A stretch of DNA of 37,689 nt. Origin: Clostridia bacterium. Its GTDB lineage: Bacteria; Bacillota; Clostridia; Oscillospirales; CAG-272. Both the position numbers and the translations under genes were made by a program. How positions within the stretch are numbered: position 1 is the stretch's first letter; each line of letters begins with the position of its first letter. A model generated the notes under the pieces. The model was not told the DNA's origin, did no database searches, and was given only the letters and a program-made list of their open reading frames with translations. The DNA is taken from contig JAFUKI010000052.1 in assembly GCA_017467815.1 (NCBI GenBank), forward strand, positions 1 through 37,689, given 5' to 3'. Of this stretch, positions 15,984-25,004 are shown one piece after another.

Positions 15984-18422
15984 ATGGCACGTTTCATCGA
16001 AAAGGTGGAAAAGCTCCGTCTGCCTGTGATTCCCCTGCGCGGACTGGTGGCATTCCCCGCCATTCCCATGAATTTTGAACTGGAACGGGAGATCAGCAAG
16101 AAAGCCTGCGAGATCGCCTGTGCCGGTGATATGTATGTATTTCTGCTGAGCCAGAAAGATATCCGCTGTGACGATCCCGAAGCCAAGGATTTGACTCACG
16201 TGGGTTGTGTGGCAAAGATCAAGCAGACCCTGAAAAAGCCCGACGGCAATATCCGTGTGATCGCCGAAGGTATGTGCAGAGGTCAGGTTATTGCCATTGA
16301 GAATGAAGACGGCTGTCTATGGGCAGACGTTCTCTCCAAGACTGTAACCGGTGAGCATTCCGACATCCGCAGCGAGGCCCTGGTACACGAGCTGATGGAT
16401 ACCATGGGGGATATGCTCCATTTCCTGCCGCCCGTATCCGATGAGTTCCAGCTGGCTGCCCGTTCCATTACCAATCCCGGTCTGCTTGCCGATTTCATTG
16501 CTTCCAGCCTGTTTGTGCGCGTGGAAGACAAGCAGCAGATTCTGGAGATCTTCGATCCGGCAAAACGTGCGGAAACTGCCGTTGTTGTTATGGAAAACGA
16601 AATCCGGCTCCTGGAAACGGAAGCGGATATCCACAAAAAAGTCAAAGAACAGATTGATGAAAATCAAAGAGAATATTACCTCAGAGAACAGCTGAAAGCA
16701 GTCCAGAATGAGCTGGGTGACGGCGGTGATGATGAAGAATATTACGAAAAGATCGCCGCTGCCCATCTGCCGAAGGAAGTGGAGGAAAAGCTGAACAAGG
16801 AACTCTCCCGGCTGATGCGCACTTCCTACGGTTCTCCCGAAGCAGCTGTACTGCGCAATTATCTGGATATCTGTCTGGAAATTCCGTGGGGCAAGGTTTC
16901 CAAGGACCGGGTGGATCTGGATGCGGCAAGAAAAATTCTCAATGCGGATCATGACGGGTTAATGAAGATCAAGGAAAGACTGCTGGAATTTCTGGCAGTC
17001 AAGCAGCTCAATCCCGAACTGCGCCATCAGATTCTCTGCCTTGTAGGTCCTCCCGGCGTGGGTAAGACCTCTCTGGCGGCTTCCATTGCAAGAGCCATGA
17101 AGCGGAAATATGTACGTGTTTCCCTCGGCGGTATCCGTGACGAATCCGATATCCGCGGTCACAGAAAAACCTATGTTGCCTCCATGCCCGGACGTATTGT
17201 AACTGCTCTGACCCAGTGCGGTACCATGAACCCTGTAATGCTGCTGGATGAAGTGGACAAAATGTGTTCCGATGCCCATGGGGATCCGGCGTCTGCTCTG
17301 CTGGAAGTCCTGGACGGCGAACAGAACAAGAATTTCCGGGATCACTTCATCGAACTCCCCGTGGATCTTTCCGAATGCTTCTTCATCGCCACCGCCAACA
17401 CGCTGGACACCATTCCCCGTCCTCTGATCGACCGTATGGAGATCATCGAACTGCATACCTACACCCCTGCAGAAAAGCTATCCATCGCCAAGAATCACCT
17501 GCTGCCCAAACAGCTCAAGCGTCACGGTTTGTCCAAGCGTACCTGCCGGATCACAGATGATGCCATCCGTGAACTGATCGAAGGATACACAAGAGAATCC
17601 GGTGTACGTAATCTGGAAAGAGAGATCGGTTCTCTCTGCAGAAAAGCGGCTAAAAAACTGGTGGAAGAAGAACTGAAGTCCGTTTCCATCAAGGCAGAAA
17701 ATGTAAAAGATTACCTCGGCGGACGGAAGTTTATTGACGAAGTGATTTCCGGTACTGCCGAAGTGGGCGTGACAAACGGTCTGGCTTACACGGAAGTGGG
17801 CGGCGACCTTCTGAAGGTGGAAGTACTCCCCATGGACGGTACCGGCAAAATCGAACTAACCGGCACACTGGGGGATGTTATGAAAGAATCCGCCCATATT
17901 GCCGTCAGCTATATCCGCGCGCATGCCGCTGAACTCGGTATTGCTTCCGATTTCTACAAGACCAAAGACATACATATCCACGTTCCCGAAGGAGCTGTTC
18001 CCAAGGATGGTCCCAGTGCCGGGGTTACCCTTACCTGTTCCCTGGTCAGCGCTCTGTCCGGCAATCCTGTACGGGGCGACATTGCCATGACCGGTGAGAT
18101 CACTCTGACCGGACGTGTCCTTCCCATCGGCGGTCTGCGTGAAAAATCCACTGCCGCTTATACTGCCGGAATCCGTCATATTCTGATTCCCAAGGACAAC
18201 ATGAAGGATCTGGAAGAAATCGACGCGGTCGTACGGGAAGAAGTACTGTTCACACCGGTTGCCCATCTGTCGGAAGTACTGGATATTGCCATTATCCGCC
18301 AGAGTGCGCCGAATGCCTCCGTACCGGGTATCGAAATGCCGGCGGTTATGAAGGAAAGCAAACCGGAAGCCTTTGATATGCCCCTGCATACCGAAGATGT
18401 GCAGAGATCCAATGCCCGCTGA
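15984..18422 (+). CDS. lon: ATP-dependent protease La (Lon)
   Basis: Cytoplasmic AAA+ serine protease that degrades misfolded and regulatory proteins. The 812-residue product is full length: N-terminal substrate-binding domain (about 10-200, [17 protein letters not shown]), a coiled-coil segment near 210-300, the AAA+ module with Walker [10 protein letters not shown] and Walker [10 protein letters not shown], and the C-terminal protease domain with the Ser678-Lys721 dyad in KDGPSAG and LREKSTAA. The ATG at 15984 follows GAAAGGA. It heads a long plus-strand series; engB begins 23 bases after its stop, a lon-engB pairing also found in Bacillus. Confidence 0.97.
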   Translation: MARFIEKVEKLRLPVIPLRGLVAFPAIPMNFELEREISKKACEIACAGDMYVFLLSQKDIRCDDPEAKDLTHVGCVAKIKQTLKKPDGNIRVIAEGMCRGQVIAIENEDGCLWADVLSKTVTGEHSDIRSEALVHELMDTMGDMLHFLPPVSDEFQLAARSITNPGLLADFIASSLFVRVEDKQQILEIFDPAKRAETAVVVMENEIRLLETEADIHKKVKEQIDENQREYYLREQLKAVQNELGDGGDDEEYYEKIAAAHLPKEVEEKLNKELSRLMRTSYGSPEAAVLRNYLDICLEIPWGKVSKDRVDLDAARKILNADHDGLMKIKERLLEFLAVKQLNPELRHQILCLVGPPGVGKTSLAASIARAMKRKYVRVSLGGIRDESDIRGHRKTYVASMPGRIVTALTQCGTMNPVMLLDEVDKMCSDAHGDPASALLEVLDGEQNKNFRDHFIELPVDLSECFFIATANTLDTIPRPLIDRMEIIELHTYTPAEKLSIAKNHLLPKQLKRHGLSKRTCRITDDAIRELIEGYTRESGVRNLEREIGSLCRKAAKKLVEEELKSVSIKAENVKDYLGGRKFIDEVISGTAEVGVTNGLAYTEVGGDLLKVEVLPMDGTGKIELTGTLGDVMKESAHIAVSYIRAHAAELGIASDFYKTKDIHIHVPEGAVPKDGPSAGVTLTCSLVSALSGNPVRGDIAMTGEITLTGRVLPIGGLREKSTAAYTAGIRHILIPKDNMKDLEEIDAVVREEVLFTPVAHLSEVLDIAIIRQSAPNASVPGIEMPAVMKESKPEAFDMPLHTEDVQRSNAR

Positions 18423-18445
18423 AACATGACAAATCAGGTGAATAT

Positions 18446-19036
18446 ATGAAACTGAATTTCAACAATACCACACTGCAGGTTTCCGCCGGTCTGCCCAAGC
18501 AGTTTCCCGGTGACAGACTGCCGCAGATCGCCTTTTCCGGTCGTTCCAATGTGGGAAAAAGTTCACTGATCAATTCCCTGCTGAACCGGAAATCCTTAGC
18601 CCGAGTCAGCAGCGAACCCGGAAAAACGATCACTGTGAATTTCTATAACATCGACAAGCAGCTGTATCTGGTCGACCTGCCCGGCTATGGTTACGCCAAG
18701 CGGACGCTGGAAGACAAAAAACGCTGGTCCGCTCTTACGGACGGTTATTTTACGAAAAACAAGAATATTGATTCCCTCTATCTGGTTTGTCAGCTGATCG
18801 ACAGCCGTGTCGGACCTACGGATGATGACTGGGATATGCTTGAATACCTCTCCCAGACGGGAACACCGTTTATTATCGTCGGTACCAAGTGCGACAAGCT
18901 CAACAGTACCGAAAGAAAAACCTTTGTAAATTTTCTACAGGAAAACCTGCCGGATATTCCCTATGTACTGTACTCCTCCAAGAATCATGAAGGTCGGGAT
19001 GAGCTTTGGAAGACCATCAACAAAGCCCTCGGCTGA
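18446..19036 (+). CDS. engB: Ribosome biogenesis GTPase EngB/YsxC
   Basis: Essential small GTPase that binds the 50S subunit during assembly. The 196-residue product shows all G motifs: G1 GRSNVGKSS (32-40), the G2 threonine in PGKTITVNF, G3 DLPGYGYAK, G4 GTKCDKL and a G5-like YSSK. The length is standard and no extra domain is present. The ATG at 18446 follows CAGGTG with 5 bases spacing. It sits between lon and lysA, 46 bases before lysA. Confidence 0.96.
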   Translation: MKLNFNNTTLQVSAGLPKQFPGDRLPQIAFSGRSNVGKSSLINSLLNRKSLARVSSEPGKTITVNFYNIDKQLYLVDLPGYGYAKRTLEDKKRWSALTDGYFTKNKNIDSLYLVCQLIDSRVGPTDDDWDMLEYLSQTGTPFIIVGTKCDKLNSTERKTFVNFLQENLPDIPYVLYSSKNHEGRDELWKTINKALG

Positions 19037-19049
19037 ACCCACTTTTCAG

Positions 19050-19085
19050 AAAGGACAGCCACATAACGGCTGATTCGCTTATATG
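19050..19085 (+). promoter_or_regulatory. lysA ribosome-binding site with an intervening hairpin
   Basis: The best Shine-Dalgarno match, AAAGGA ending at 19055, is 27 bases upstream of the lysA ATG, too far for normal initiation. Between them is a 5-bp hairpin, CAGCC (19056-19060) and GGCTG (19068-19072) with a 7-base loop. When it folds, 10 unpaired bases remain between the Shine-Dalgarno sequence and the ATG. An in-frame TGA at 19071-19073 excludes a longer reading frame. Confidence 0.5.
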
Positions 19086-20381
19086 CTTCTGCACCCCTCT
19101 TTCGATATCAATGAAAAAGGTCATCTGACCATCGGCTCTCTGGATGCTGTGGAGCTGTCCGAAACCTACGGCACGCCTGCTTATTATCTGGACACAGATG
19201 CAGTCCGCAATATGTGCCGTATGTACAAAGCACAGTTTGCGGCTCATTTCGGCGGCAATTCCACTCCCATTTATGCCGGTAAAGCCTTATGCTTCAAGAA
19301 ACTTTATGCGATCATCGCGGAAGAAGGTCTGATGGCGGACTGTGTTTCTCCCGGAGAACTGCACACTGCCCGCGCTGCCGGTTTCCCCATGGAACGGGTA
19401 TTCTTCCACGGGAACAACAAGACGGACGGCGATCTCCGGTATGCCCTGGAGCTTGGTGTAGGTCATATTGTGGTGGACAGCCCGGATGAACTTGCAGCCT
19501 TGGATTCCATTGCCGCCGAACTGGGCAAGGAAGCCACGGTACTTCTGCGTATCACCCCCGGTATTGATCCCCATACCCATCAAAAGATCTCCACGGGCAA
19601 CATTGATTCCAAATTCGGTATGGCCATTTCCACCGGACAGGCGTACGATTTCGTAAAAGCGGCGCTGGATGCCGAACATATCCGTCTGGACGGTTTCCAC
19701 TGCCATGTGGGTTCCCAGATCTTCGATATTGATCCCTTCAAGGAAGCGGCAGAGATCATGCTGGCGTTTGTTGCCAAAGTCCGTGAAGAATACGGCTATC
19801 TGGCACCTGTTCTGAACATCGGCGGCGGATTCGGTGTACGGTACACCGAGGACGATCCTCAGATTGATTATGAAGACAACATCCGCAGACTGGGTCAGGA
19901 ATTTGACGCGATCTGCAAGGAATTCGATATTCCCAAACCTTCCATTATGATGGAACCCGGACGCAGTATTGTTGCCGCTGCGGGTGCGACTTTGTACACC
20001 GTCGGTTCCGTTAAGGAAGTTTCCGGTTTCCGCAATTATGTATCCGTGGACGGTGGTATGCCGGACAATCCCCGCTATACCCTGTACCAGTCCCGTTACA
20101 CCGTTGTCAATGCGGAAAAAGCGGATGCCCCTGCCGATTATCCCTGTACTCTCGCCGGACGCTGCTGTGAAAGCGGTGATCTGCTGGCGGAAGGGATTTC
20201 CATTGCCAAGCCCGAAAGAGGTACAATTCTTGCGGTGCTTGTGACAGGCGCATACAATTACTCCATGGCGTCCAATTACAACCGTATTCCCCGTCCGCCG
20301 GTGATTCTGATTTCCGGTGGAAAGAGTGAGATCGGGGTTCGCCGTGAGACTTATGACGATATTATCGAACTGGATTCTTAA
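19083..20381 (+). CDS. lysA: Diaminopimelate decarboxylase
   Basis: PLP enzyme catalysing the last step of lysine biosynthesis, meso-diaminopimelate to L-lysine plus CO2. The 432-residue product has the alanine-racemase-type barrel: the probable PLP lysine Lys67 in IYAGKALCF, HCHVGSQIFD, the phosphate loop NIGGGFGVRY, and EPGRSIVAAAG. The C-terminal beta domain carries CCESGDLLAEG and GAYNYSMASNYNR, which complete the dimer active site. No other lysine gene and no lysine riboswitch lie nearby. The ATG at 19083 is the only suitable start, since an in-frame stop lies 12 bases upstream; its ribosome-binding site is unusual and listed separately. Confidence 0.95.
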   Translation: MLLHPSFDINEKGHLTIGSLDAVELSETYGTPAYYLDTDAVRNMCRMYKAQFAAHFGGNSTPIYAGKALCFKKLYAIIAEEGLMADCVSPGELHTARAAGFPMERVFFHGNNKTDGDLRYALELGVGHIVVDSPDELAALDSIAAELGKEATVLLRITPGIDPHTHQKISTGNIDSKFGMAISTGQAYDFVKAALDAEHIRLDGFHCHVGSQIFDIDPFKEAAEIMLAFVAKVREEYGYLAPVLNIGGGFGVRYTEDDPQIDYEDNIRRLGQEFDAICKEFDIPKPSIMMEPGRSIVAAAGATLYTVGSVKEVSGFRNYVSVDGGMPDNPRYTLYQSRYTVVNAEKADAPADYPCTLAGRCCESGDLLAEGISIAKPERGTILAVLVTGAYNYSMASNYNRIPRPPVILISGGKSEIGVRRETYDDIIELDS

Positions 20382-20402
20382 AACAGGAGGTGTCCCGAAA
20401 CT

Positions 20403-21071
20403 TTGGATCAGTTTATTTCCACTCTGATTGGTTTTCTGTATGCCATTCCCTGTGTTCTGCTGGCATTGACTGTCCACGAAACGGCACACGGATGGGTTGC
20501 CTACAAGCTGGGGGACCCTACCGCCCGGAATCTCGGCAGACTGACCCTGAATCCGCTGAAGCATCTGGATCCTCTGGGTACTTTGTGTATGCTGTTTTTC
20601 CACTTCGGATGGGCGCGTCCCGTTCCCATCAACAGCCGTCACTTCAAAAAGCCCAGACGGGATATGGCGCTGACAGCTCTGGCAGGTCCGGTTTCCAATA
20701 TTCTGATGGGGTTTGTGGGCATTCTGCTGTACTGCATTATGGCAAGAATTTTCATTGCCAATCCTGCGGGAAGCGAATTCGCCTACCGTCTGCAGCTTTC
20801 CACACTGGAACTTTTCAGAACCTTCTTCTCTCTGAATATTTCTCTGGCAGTATTCAATTTTCTGCCGATCCCCCCTCTTGACGGTTCCCGGATTTTTCTG
20901 GTTTTCCTGCCGGCGAAGCTGTATTTCGGAATCATGCAGTATGAACGGTACATCCAGTTCGGTCTGCTGATCTGTCTTTATCTCGGTTTCCTGGACGGAA
21001 TTCTGTCATTTTTAGTCAACGGACTGGCATCGGTTATGTTCTGGCTTGTAGAACTGCTGCCTTTTCTGTAA
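20403..21071 (+). CDS. Site-2 protease family (M50) membrane metalloprotease
   Basis: Predicted intramembrane zinc protease of the compact M50 group lacking PDZ domains, often found beside scpAB in Bacillota; its substrate is unknown. The 222-residue protein is hydrophobic, with about five to six membrane segments. The first contains the zinc motif HETAH (25-29). A later segment carries [12 protein letters not shown], the equivalent of the conserved LDG aspartate ligand. The conserved [11 protein letters not shown] stretch follows the first segment. The start is TTG at 20403, supported by AGGAGGTG upstream and by the need to include the first membrane segment. It lies 21 bases after lysA and 8 bases before scpA. 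Confidence 0.9.
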   Translation: MDQFISTLIGFLYAIPCVLLALTVHETAHGWVAYKLGDPTARNLGRLTLNPLKHLDPLGTLCMLFFHFGWARPVPINSRHFKKPRRDMALTALAGPVSNILMGFVGILLYCIMARIFIANPAGSEFAYRLQLSTLELFRTFFSLNISLAVFNFLPIPPLDGSRIFLVFLPAKLYFGIMQYERYIQFGLLICLYLGFLDGILSFLVNGLASVMFWLVELLPFL

Positions 21072-21079
21072 GGTGAATC

Positions 21080-21862
21080 ATGGAAATCATAAATTATAAA
21101 CTGGATCAGTTTGAAGGTCCGCTGGATCTTCTGCTGACGCTGATCATCAAGCATAAGATCAACATTGATGACATTCCCATTTCCCTTCTGTGTGAACAGT
21201 ATATGATGTATATCCAGGCGAATCTGGATATGGAAATCGAAGTGGCTTCCGAGTTTCTGTATATGGCAAGTGAGCTGATGCTCATCAAAAGCCGTATGCT
21301 CCTGCCCCGGAACACCGAAACCGAAGAAGACCCCAGAATGTCTCTGCGGGATACGGTTCTGGAATATCAGCGTGCCAAGCTTGCCGCTGCTGAGCTTTCC
21401 GATCTGTTTGCCGTCTTCGGCGGTCGTATGGTCAAGGAACAGGATGATATTTCTCCTGACCGAACCTACGTTGCCCCCCATGATGCTGAACTTCTGCGGA
21501 ATGCGCTGATCCATGCCATGACGGAAACCCATATTACCCAGAAAAACAATACCGAAATTTTCGATCCCATTGTGAATCAGCCCCATGTGCCGGTTCAGCT
21601 GGTTACTTCGGATTTGCTTGACAAACTGCGGCAGTCCGGCAAGGTCTATCTGGACAAATTCTTCCGGCAGTCCGTCAGCCACTCCGAACAGATCGCAAAA
21701 TTTCTTTCCATACTGGAACTGCTGAAAACACAGTATATTTCCCTGCAGGAAGAAACGCTGTCCGACGCAACAGAAGCTGTCAATCTGTCCGGTCATGTGT
21801 ACATTGTTCTTACCCGCGAGCCGGATACGGAATTTCTGGAAGCCCTTGCGGAATATTCCTGA
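21080..21862 (+). CDS. scpA: Segregation and condensation protein A
   Basis: Kleisin subunit of the Smc-ScpAB condensin that organises and segregates the chromosome. The 260-residue product has the kleisin N-terminal signature YKLDQFEGPLDLLL (about 5-18), an N-terminal helical domain that includes EVASEFLYMASELMLIKSRM and binds the Smc neck, a variable linker (about 95-170), and a C-terminal winged helix with ILELLKTQYISLQEE (about 215-230). The ATG at 21080 has AAGGTG overlapping the upstream stop codon, so it is coupled to the M50 gene. scpB follows after 41 bases. Confidence 0.95.
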   Translation: MEIINYKLDQFEGPLDLLLTLIIKHKINIDDIPISLLCEQYMMYIQANLDMEIEVASEFLYMASELMLIKSRMLLPRNTETEEDPRMSLRDTVLEYQRAKLAAAELSDLFAVFGGRMVKEQDDISPDRTYVAPHDAELLRNALIHAMTETHITQKNNTEIFDPIVNQPHVPVQLVTSDLLDKLRQSGKVYLDKFFRQSVSHSEQIAKFLSILELLKTQYISLQEETLSDATEAVNLSGHVYIVLTREPDTEFLEALAEYS

Positions 21863-21903
21863 TTACTCTCACCATACACGTAATTTCAACTTTTGGAGTC
21901 AAT

Positions 21904-22533
21904 ATGGACGTATATTTCAATCCGGACACGGAAGGCGGCGTTTCTTCCATGGAGGAAGCCTTTGCGGTATTGGAAGCCTGTCTGTTTGCGGCGGGTCATC
22001 CCCTTACCTACAGCCGACTCGGTGAAACTTTAGGTGTTACACCCGCTGTCTGCCGTGATATTGTAGAAAAATGGAAACCCATTTACAACAGCGACACACC
22101 TTTCCCCAGAGGAATCGTTGTGGTCACCTTCCCCGACAGCTGTCAGCTGTGTACGAAAGAAACCTATCATTCTTATATCAAAACAGCACTTGGTATACGG
22201 CGCGGCGGAAATCTTTCCCAGTCCCTGCTGGAAGTTCTTGCCGTTGTTGCCTACAACCAGCCCACCACAAGAACTTTTGTGGATACAGTACGCGGTGTGG
22301 ATTCTTCCTACGCCATGAACGCACTGATTGAAAAAAATCTGATCGAACCCTGTGGGAAGCTGGATGCACCGGGTCGTCCCACGCTGTATCGGACTACGGA
22401 AGATTTTCTCAGAGTTTTCGGTCTGGATTCTCTGCGGGATCTGCCTTCTGTGCAGGTACGCAATGAAAATGGGGAGAATGTGGAAGTGTCTCCCGAAATC
22501 GCAGTTCTGGCAGAAAAAGCCAAAGACGAATGA
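21904..22533 (+). CDS. scpB: Segregation and condensation protein B
   Basis: Partner of ScpA in the Smc complex; a ScpB dimer embraces the central part of the kleisin. The 209-residue protein has the two winged-helix domains expected: AVLEACLFAAGHPLTYSRL at about 23-41, then LLEVLAVVAYNQPTTR at about 108-123 with VRGVDSSYAMNALIEKNLIE, and the conserved GRPTLYRTTEDFLRVFGL near 157-174. The ATG at 21904 has TGGAG five bases upstream. Confidence 0.95.
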   Translation: MDVYFNPDTEGGVSSMEEAFAVLEACLFAAGHPLTYSRLGETLGVTPAVCRDIVEKWKPIYNSDTPFPRGIVVVTFPDSCQLCTKETYHSYIKTALGIRRGGNLSQSLLEVLAVVAYNQPTTRTFVDTVRGVDSSYAMNALIEKNLIEPCGKLDAPGRPTLYRTTEDFLRVFGLDSLRDLPSVQVRNENGENVEVSPEIAVLAEKAKDE

Positions 22534-22557
22534 AATTTTTGACAAGGAGGAGTGGCT

Positions 22558-23271
22558 ATGATCATACTCTATATCTTAGCAGGTATAGCTGCCTTTATCC
22601 TCCTGCTTTGCCTGATTCCTCTCCGTGTGCGCATCAAAGTGCATGATTCTTTCTCCCTGACCGCCGGCATCGGAGCGATCACCTTATTCCGTATACCGGA
22701 GAAAAAAAAGAAAACCCATGTAGATCTTCGGGATTTTACTTATAACAAACACCGGAAACGGCTGGAAAAAGAAGCCGCCGCATCGGAAAAGCGGAACCAG
22801 AAGCTGGCGCAGAAAAAGGAAGCCAAACGTCTGAAAAAAGAACAGGCAGCCAAGAAGAAAGAAGAAGCCAAACAGCATGCGGCGGAACATGGAACGGATA
22901 CGCCTCTCAGCGAAAAGATTTCCGGTATTCTGGAACTTGTTGAGCTGGTACTGGATGAACTGCCGAACCTGTTCGGACGTTTCCACTGCAGAATCAACAG
23001 ACTGCATGTGATCGTCGGCGGCAAGGATGCGGCGTCTGCGGCTGTGAATTTCGGTATCATCTCGCAGGCAGCGGCGTATCTGCTGGAGATTCTGGATAAC
23101 AAAACCCGTTTGCATAAACCAAAGAACAACAGCATTGTTGTCAAAGTGGATTATATCCGCGAAAAATCCGATTTTGATCTGGATATCACCCTGCAGGTAC
23201 GTGTGGGCGGCATACTCCGTACCGTCTTTTCCCTGTTGGTTGGTTTTATCCGTACAAAAATGAAAAAGTAA
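22558..23271 (+). CDS. DUF2953 membrane-anchored protein (YtfI-like)
   Basis: Membrane-anchored protein of unknown function, 237 residues. One transmembrane segment occupies about residues 2-22 (IILYILAGIAAFILLLC). A Lys/Glu/Ala-rich, probably helical segment (about 45-110, with repeated KKEEAK-like runs) precedes the DUF2953 core, where LPNLFGRFHCRINRLHVIVGGKD and AAVNFGIISQAAAYLL stand out. In Bacillus the homologous ytfI sits next to ytfJ (gerW), as here, which hints at a spore-related role. The ATG at 22558 is chosen because AAGGAGG ends 7 bases upstream; a GTG at 22552 is too close to that site. Confidence 0.8.
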   Translation: MIILYILAGIAAFILLLCLIPLRVRIKVHDSFSLTAGIGAITLFRIPEKKKKTHVDLRDFTYNKHRKRLEKEAAASEKRNQKLAQKKEAKRLKKEQAAKKKEEAKQHAAEHGTDTPLSEKISGILELVELVLDELPNLFGRFHCRINRLHVIVGGKDAASAAVNFGIISQAAAYLLEILDNKTRLHKPKNNSIVVKVDYIREKSDFDLDITLQVRVGGILRTVFSLLVGFIRTKMKK

Positions 23272-23277
23272 ACCTAA

Positions 23278-23292
23278 GCCGCGAGCTGCGGC
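23278..23292 (+). repeat. Mini-hairpin just upstream of the gerW ribosome-binding site
   Basis: GCCGC and GCGGC form a perfect 5-bp GC stem around GAGCT, starting six bases after the DUF2953 stop and ending two bases before AGAAAGGA of gerW. There is no T-tract, so it is not a terminator. Confidence 0.45.
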
Positions 23293-23307
23293 AGAAAGGA
23301 TTTTAAT

Positions 23308-23763
23308 ATGGCAGAAAATAACCACAAACTGAATGACATGAACAGAACCGCGCTGGATTCCATCAGAGGAATTCTGGATGCCAACACCATCATCGGCGAT
23401 CCCATCAATACCGCCAATGGCACCATTATCATTCCCGTATCCAAGATCACTGTCGGATATGCGTCCGGCGGTGTGGATTACCTGAAAAAGGATGCTCCTG
23501 TAGCAAACGGCAAGCCGGTTTACAACAATTTCGGCGGCGGCGGCGGTACAGGTCTTACGGTTCAGCCCGTCGGTTTCCTGATCGTAAACGCTGAAGGACA
23601 GGTCAATATGCTGAACATCAACGCACCTGCTGCTCCTTCCGGCGGCGGCGGTGGTTCTTCCGATCCCGTTTCCTCCATTGTAAACCTGATCGAACATTCT
23701 CCCGAACTGATTGAAAAACTCAAGGGTGTTCTCGCCAAAAAAGGTGACGACAACCAGATCTGA
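23308..23763 (+). CDS. gerW: GerW family sporulation protein (YtfJ)
   Basis: A 151-residue GerW/YtfJ family protein. In Bacillus subtilis GerW is made in the developing spore and is needed for dipicolinate-triggered germination. Typical features are the N-terminal LDSIRGILDANTIIGDPI, the strand TIIIPVSKITVGYASGG, a glycine-rich FGGGGGTGL loop followed by VQPVGFLIV, a second Gly-rich linker, and the C-terminal SIVNLIEHSPELIEKLKG helix. No signal peptide is visible. The ATG at 23308 follows AAAGGA. It lies after DUF2953 and before the DacB-like carboxypeptidase, so the unit looks sporulation-related. GerW-like proteins also occur in some non-sporulating bacteria, so sporulation is likely but not proven. 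Confidence 0.9.
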   Translation: MAENNHKLNDMNRTALDSIRGILDANTIIGDPINTANGTIIIPVSKITVGYASGGVDYLKKDAPVANGKPVYNNFGGGGGTGLTVQPVGFLIVNAEGQVNMLNINAPAAPSGGGGGSSDPVSSIVNLIEHSPELIEKLKGVLAKKGDDNQI

Positions 23764-23874
23764 CGCAGATTGCACCCTCTGACCGGCGTATGTTTTTCGC
23801 ATAGTTCTTCATACTAACATTGAATCTGTCGGCTGTGTCCGGCACCTTTGAGATGTTTGTTAGGAGTGTTTGCT

Positions 23875-24981
23875 ATGCGAAAAATATTTGCTGTTGTTTT
23901 TTCCGTCCTTCTGCTTTCGTCTGCAATCCGTCCTGTGATGGCGGAGGTGGAAATCTCCGTTTCTGCCCAGGCGGCTGTATTGATGGAAGCCACTACCGGG
24001 GATATTGTCTTTGCCAAAGCGGAAGATGCACGTCTGCCGATGGCAAGTACCACCAAGATCATGACCGCCCTTGTGGCACTGGAAAACGGGGATCTGACTG
24101 CCCCTGTCCGTATTGCCGAGGAAGCGGTGGGTGTGGAAGGTTCTTCCGTTTATCTTGCCGCCGGTGAGACACTGACGCTGGAGGAACTGCTGTATGCCCT
24201 GCTTCTGGAAAGTGCCAATGATGCGGCTGCCGCTATTGCCTGTGCGGTTTCCGGCAGTATTGAGGCTTTCTCCGAGGCGATGAATCGGAAAGCGGCGGAG
24301 CTGGGTCTGCAGAATACCCATTTCACCAATCCCCACGGACTGGACGATGAGGAGCATTACACCACTGCGGAGGATCTTGCCAGATTAGCGGTTTATGCGA
24401 TGCACAACCCGGATTTTGCGCGGATGGTTTCCACCTATAAGAAAACCATTCCCCTGAAAGACGGCGAAGGTACAAGGCTGCTTTTGAATCACAACCGTTT
24501 GCTGAAGCAATATGCCGATGTGGTCGGGGTAAAAACCGGCTTTACCAAGAGAAGCGGACGCTGTCTGGTGTCTGCCGCGGAAAAAGACGGGGTCCGTCTG
24601 GTGGCTGTCACACTGAATGCTCCGGATGACTGGCAGGACCACCGTGCCATGCTGGATTACGGTTTTTCCCGGTATACCAATGTCAATCTTGCCGAAAGCG
24701 GGGAGTATACATGGGAGATCGCCTGTACCGGTGCTTCTGACGGGAAACTGACCATTACCAATACCGATTCCCTTTCCTTTGTATGCTGCGGAGAGCCTGA
24801 GATTACCCATGTGGTTGAGGCGCCCCATTTTGTGTATCCGCCCATAGCAGCGGGGGACACAATCGGGACTGTACGTTTTTTCAATCACGGCACGGAAATC
24901 GGCACCCTGCCGCTGTCAGCTGTGGAAAGTGTGGAATTGCCTGTGGATGAACGGGGATTTTTTGAAAAACTGTTTGGATAA
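23875..24981 (+). CDS. dacB: D-alanyl-D-alanine carboxypeptidase (PBP5-like, S11)
   Basis: Low-molecular-weight penicillin-binding protein that removes the terminal D-Ala of peptidoglycan pentapeptides, limiting cross-linking outside the membrane or in the spore cortex. The 368-residue product has a signal peptide (1-22, cleaved near VMA-E), the SxxK box Ser58-Thr-Thr-Lys61, the SxN box Ser113-Ala-Asn115, and Lys220-Thr-Gly. A PBP5-type C-terminal beta domain follows (about 270-360), ending in a short FFEKLFG tail that could weakly anchor the protein. The ATG at 23875 has TAGGAG upstream; a TTG 27 bases earlier is less likely. The dacB symbol rests on position between scpAB/gerW and rluB. Confidence 0.9.
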   Translation: MRKIFAVVFSVLLLSSAIRPVMAEVEISVSAQAAVLMEATTGDIVFAKAEDARLPMASTTKIMTALVALENGDLTAPVRIAEEAVGVEGSSVYLAAGETLTLEELLYALLLESANDAAAAIACAVSGSIEAFSEAMNRKAAELGLQNTHFTNPHGLDDEEHYTTAEDLARLAVYAMHNPDFARMVSTYKKTIPLKDGEGTRLLLNHNRLLKQYADVVGVKTGFTKRSGRCLVSAAEKDGVRLVAVTLNAPDDWQDHRAMLDYGFSRYTNVNLAESGEYTWEIACTGASDGKLTITNTDSLSFVCCGEPEITHVVEAPHFVYPPIAAGDTIGTVRFFNHGTEIGTLPLSAVESVELPVDERGFFEKLFG

Positions 24982-25004
24982 ATTTTTATATTTTTGAGTG
25001 TAAC

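Noticed and set aside
19037..19082. Possible lysine riboswitch before lysA
   Set aside because: The gap is only 46 bases and lacks the multi-helix L-box architecture; only the small hairpin in the ribosome-binding region is present.
23764..23874. Promoter or terminator between gerW and dacB
   Set aside because: I saw only a weak 5-bp GC hairpin near 23829-23844 and no hexamer pair with acceptable spacing; the gap is left unassigned.
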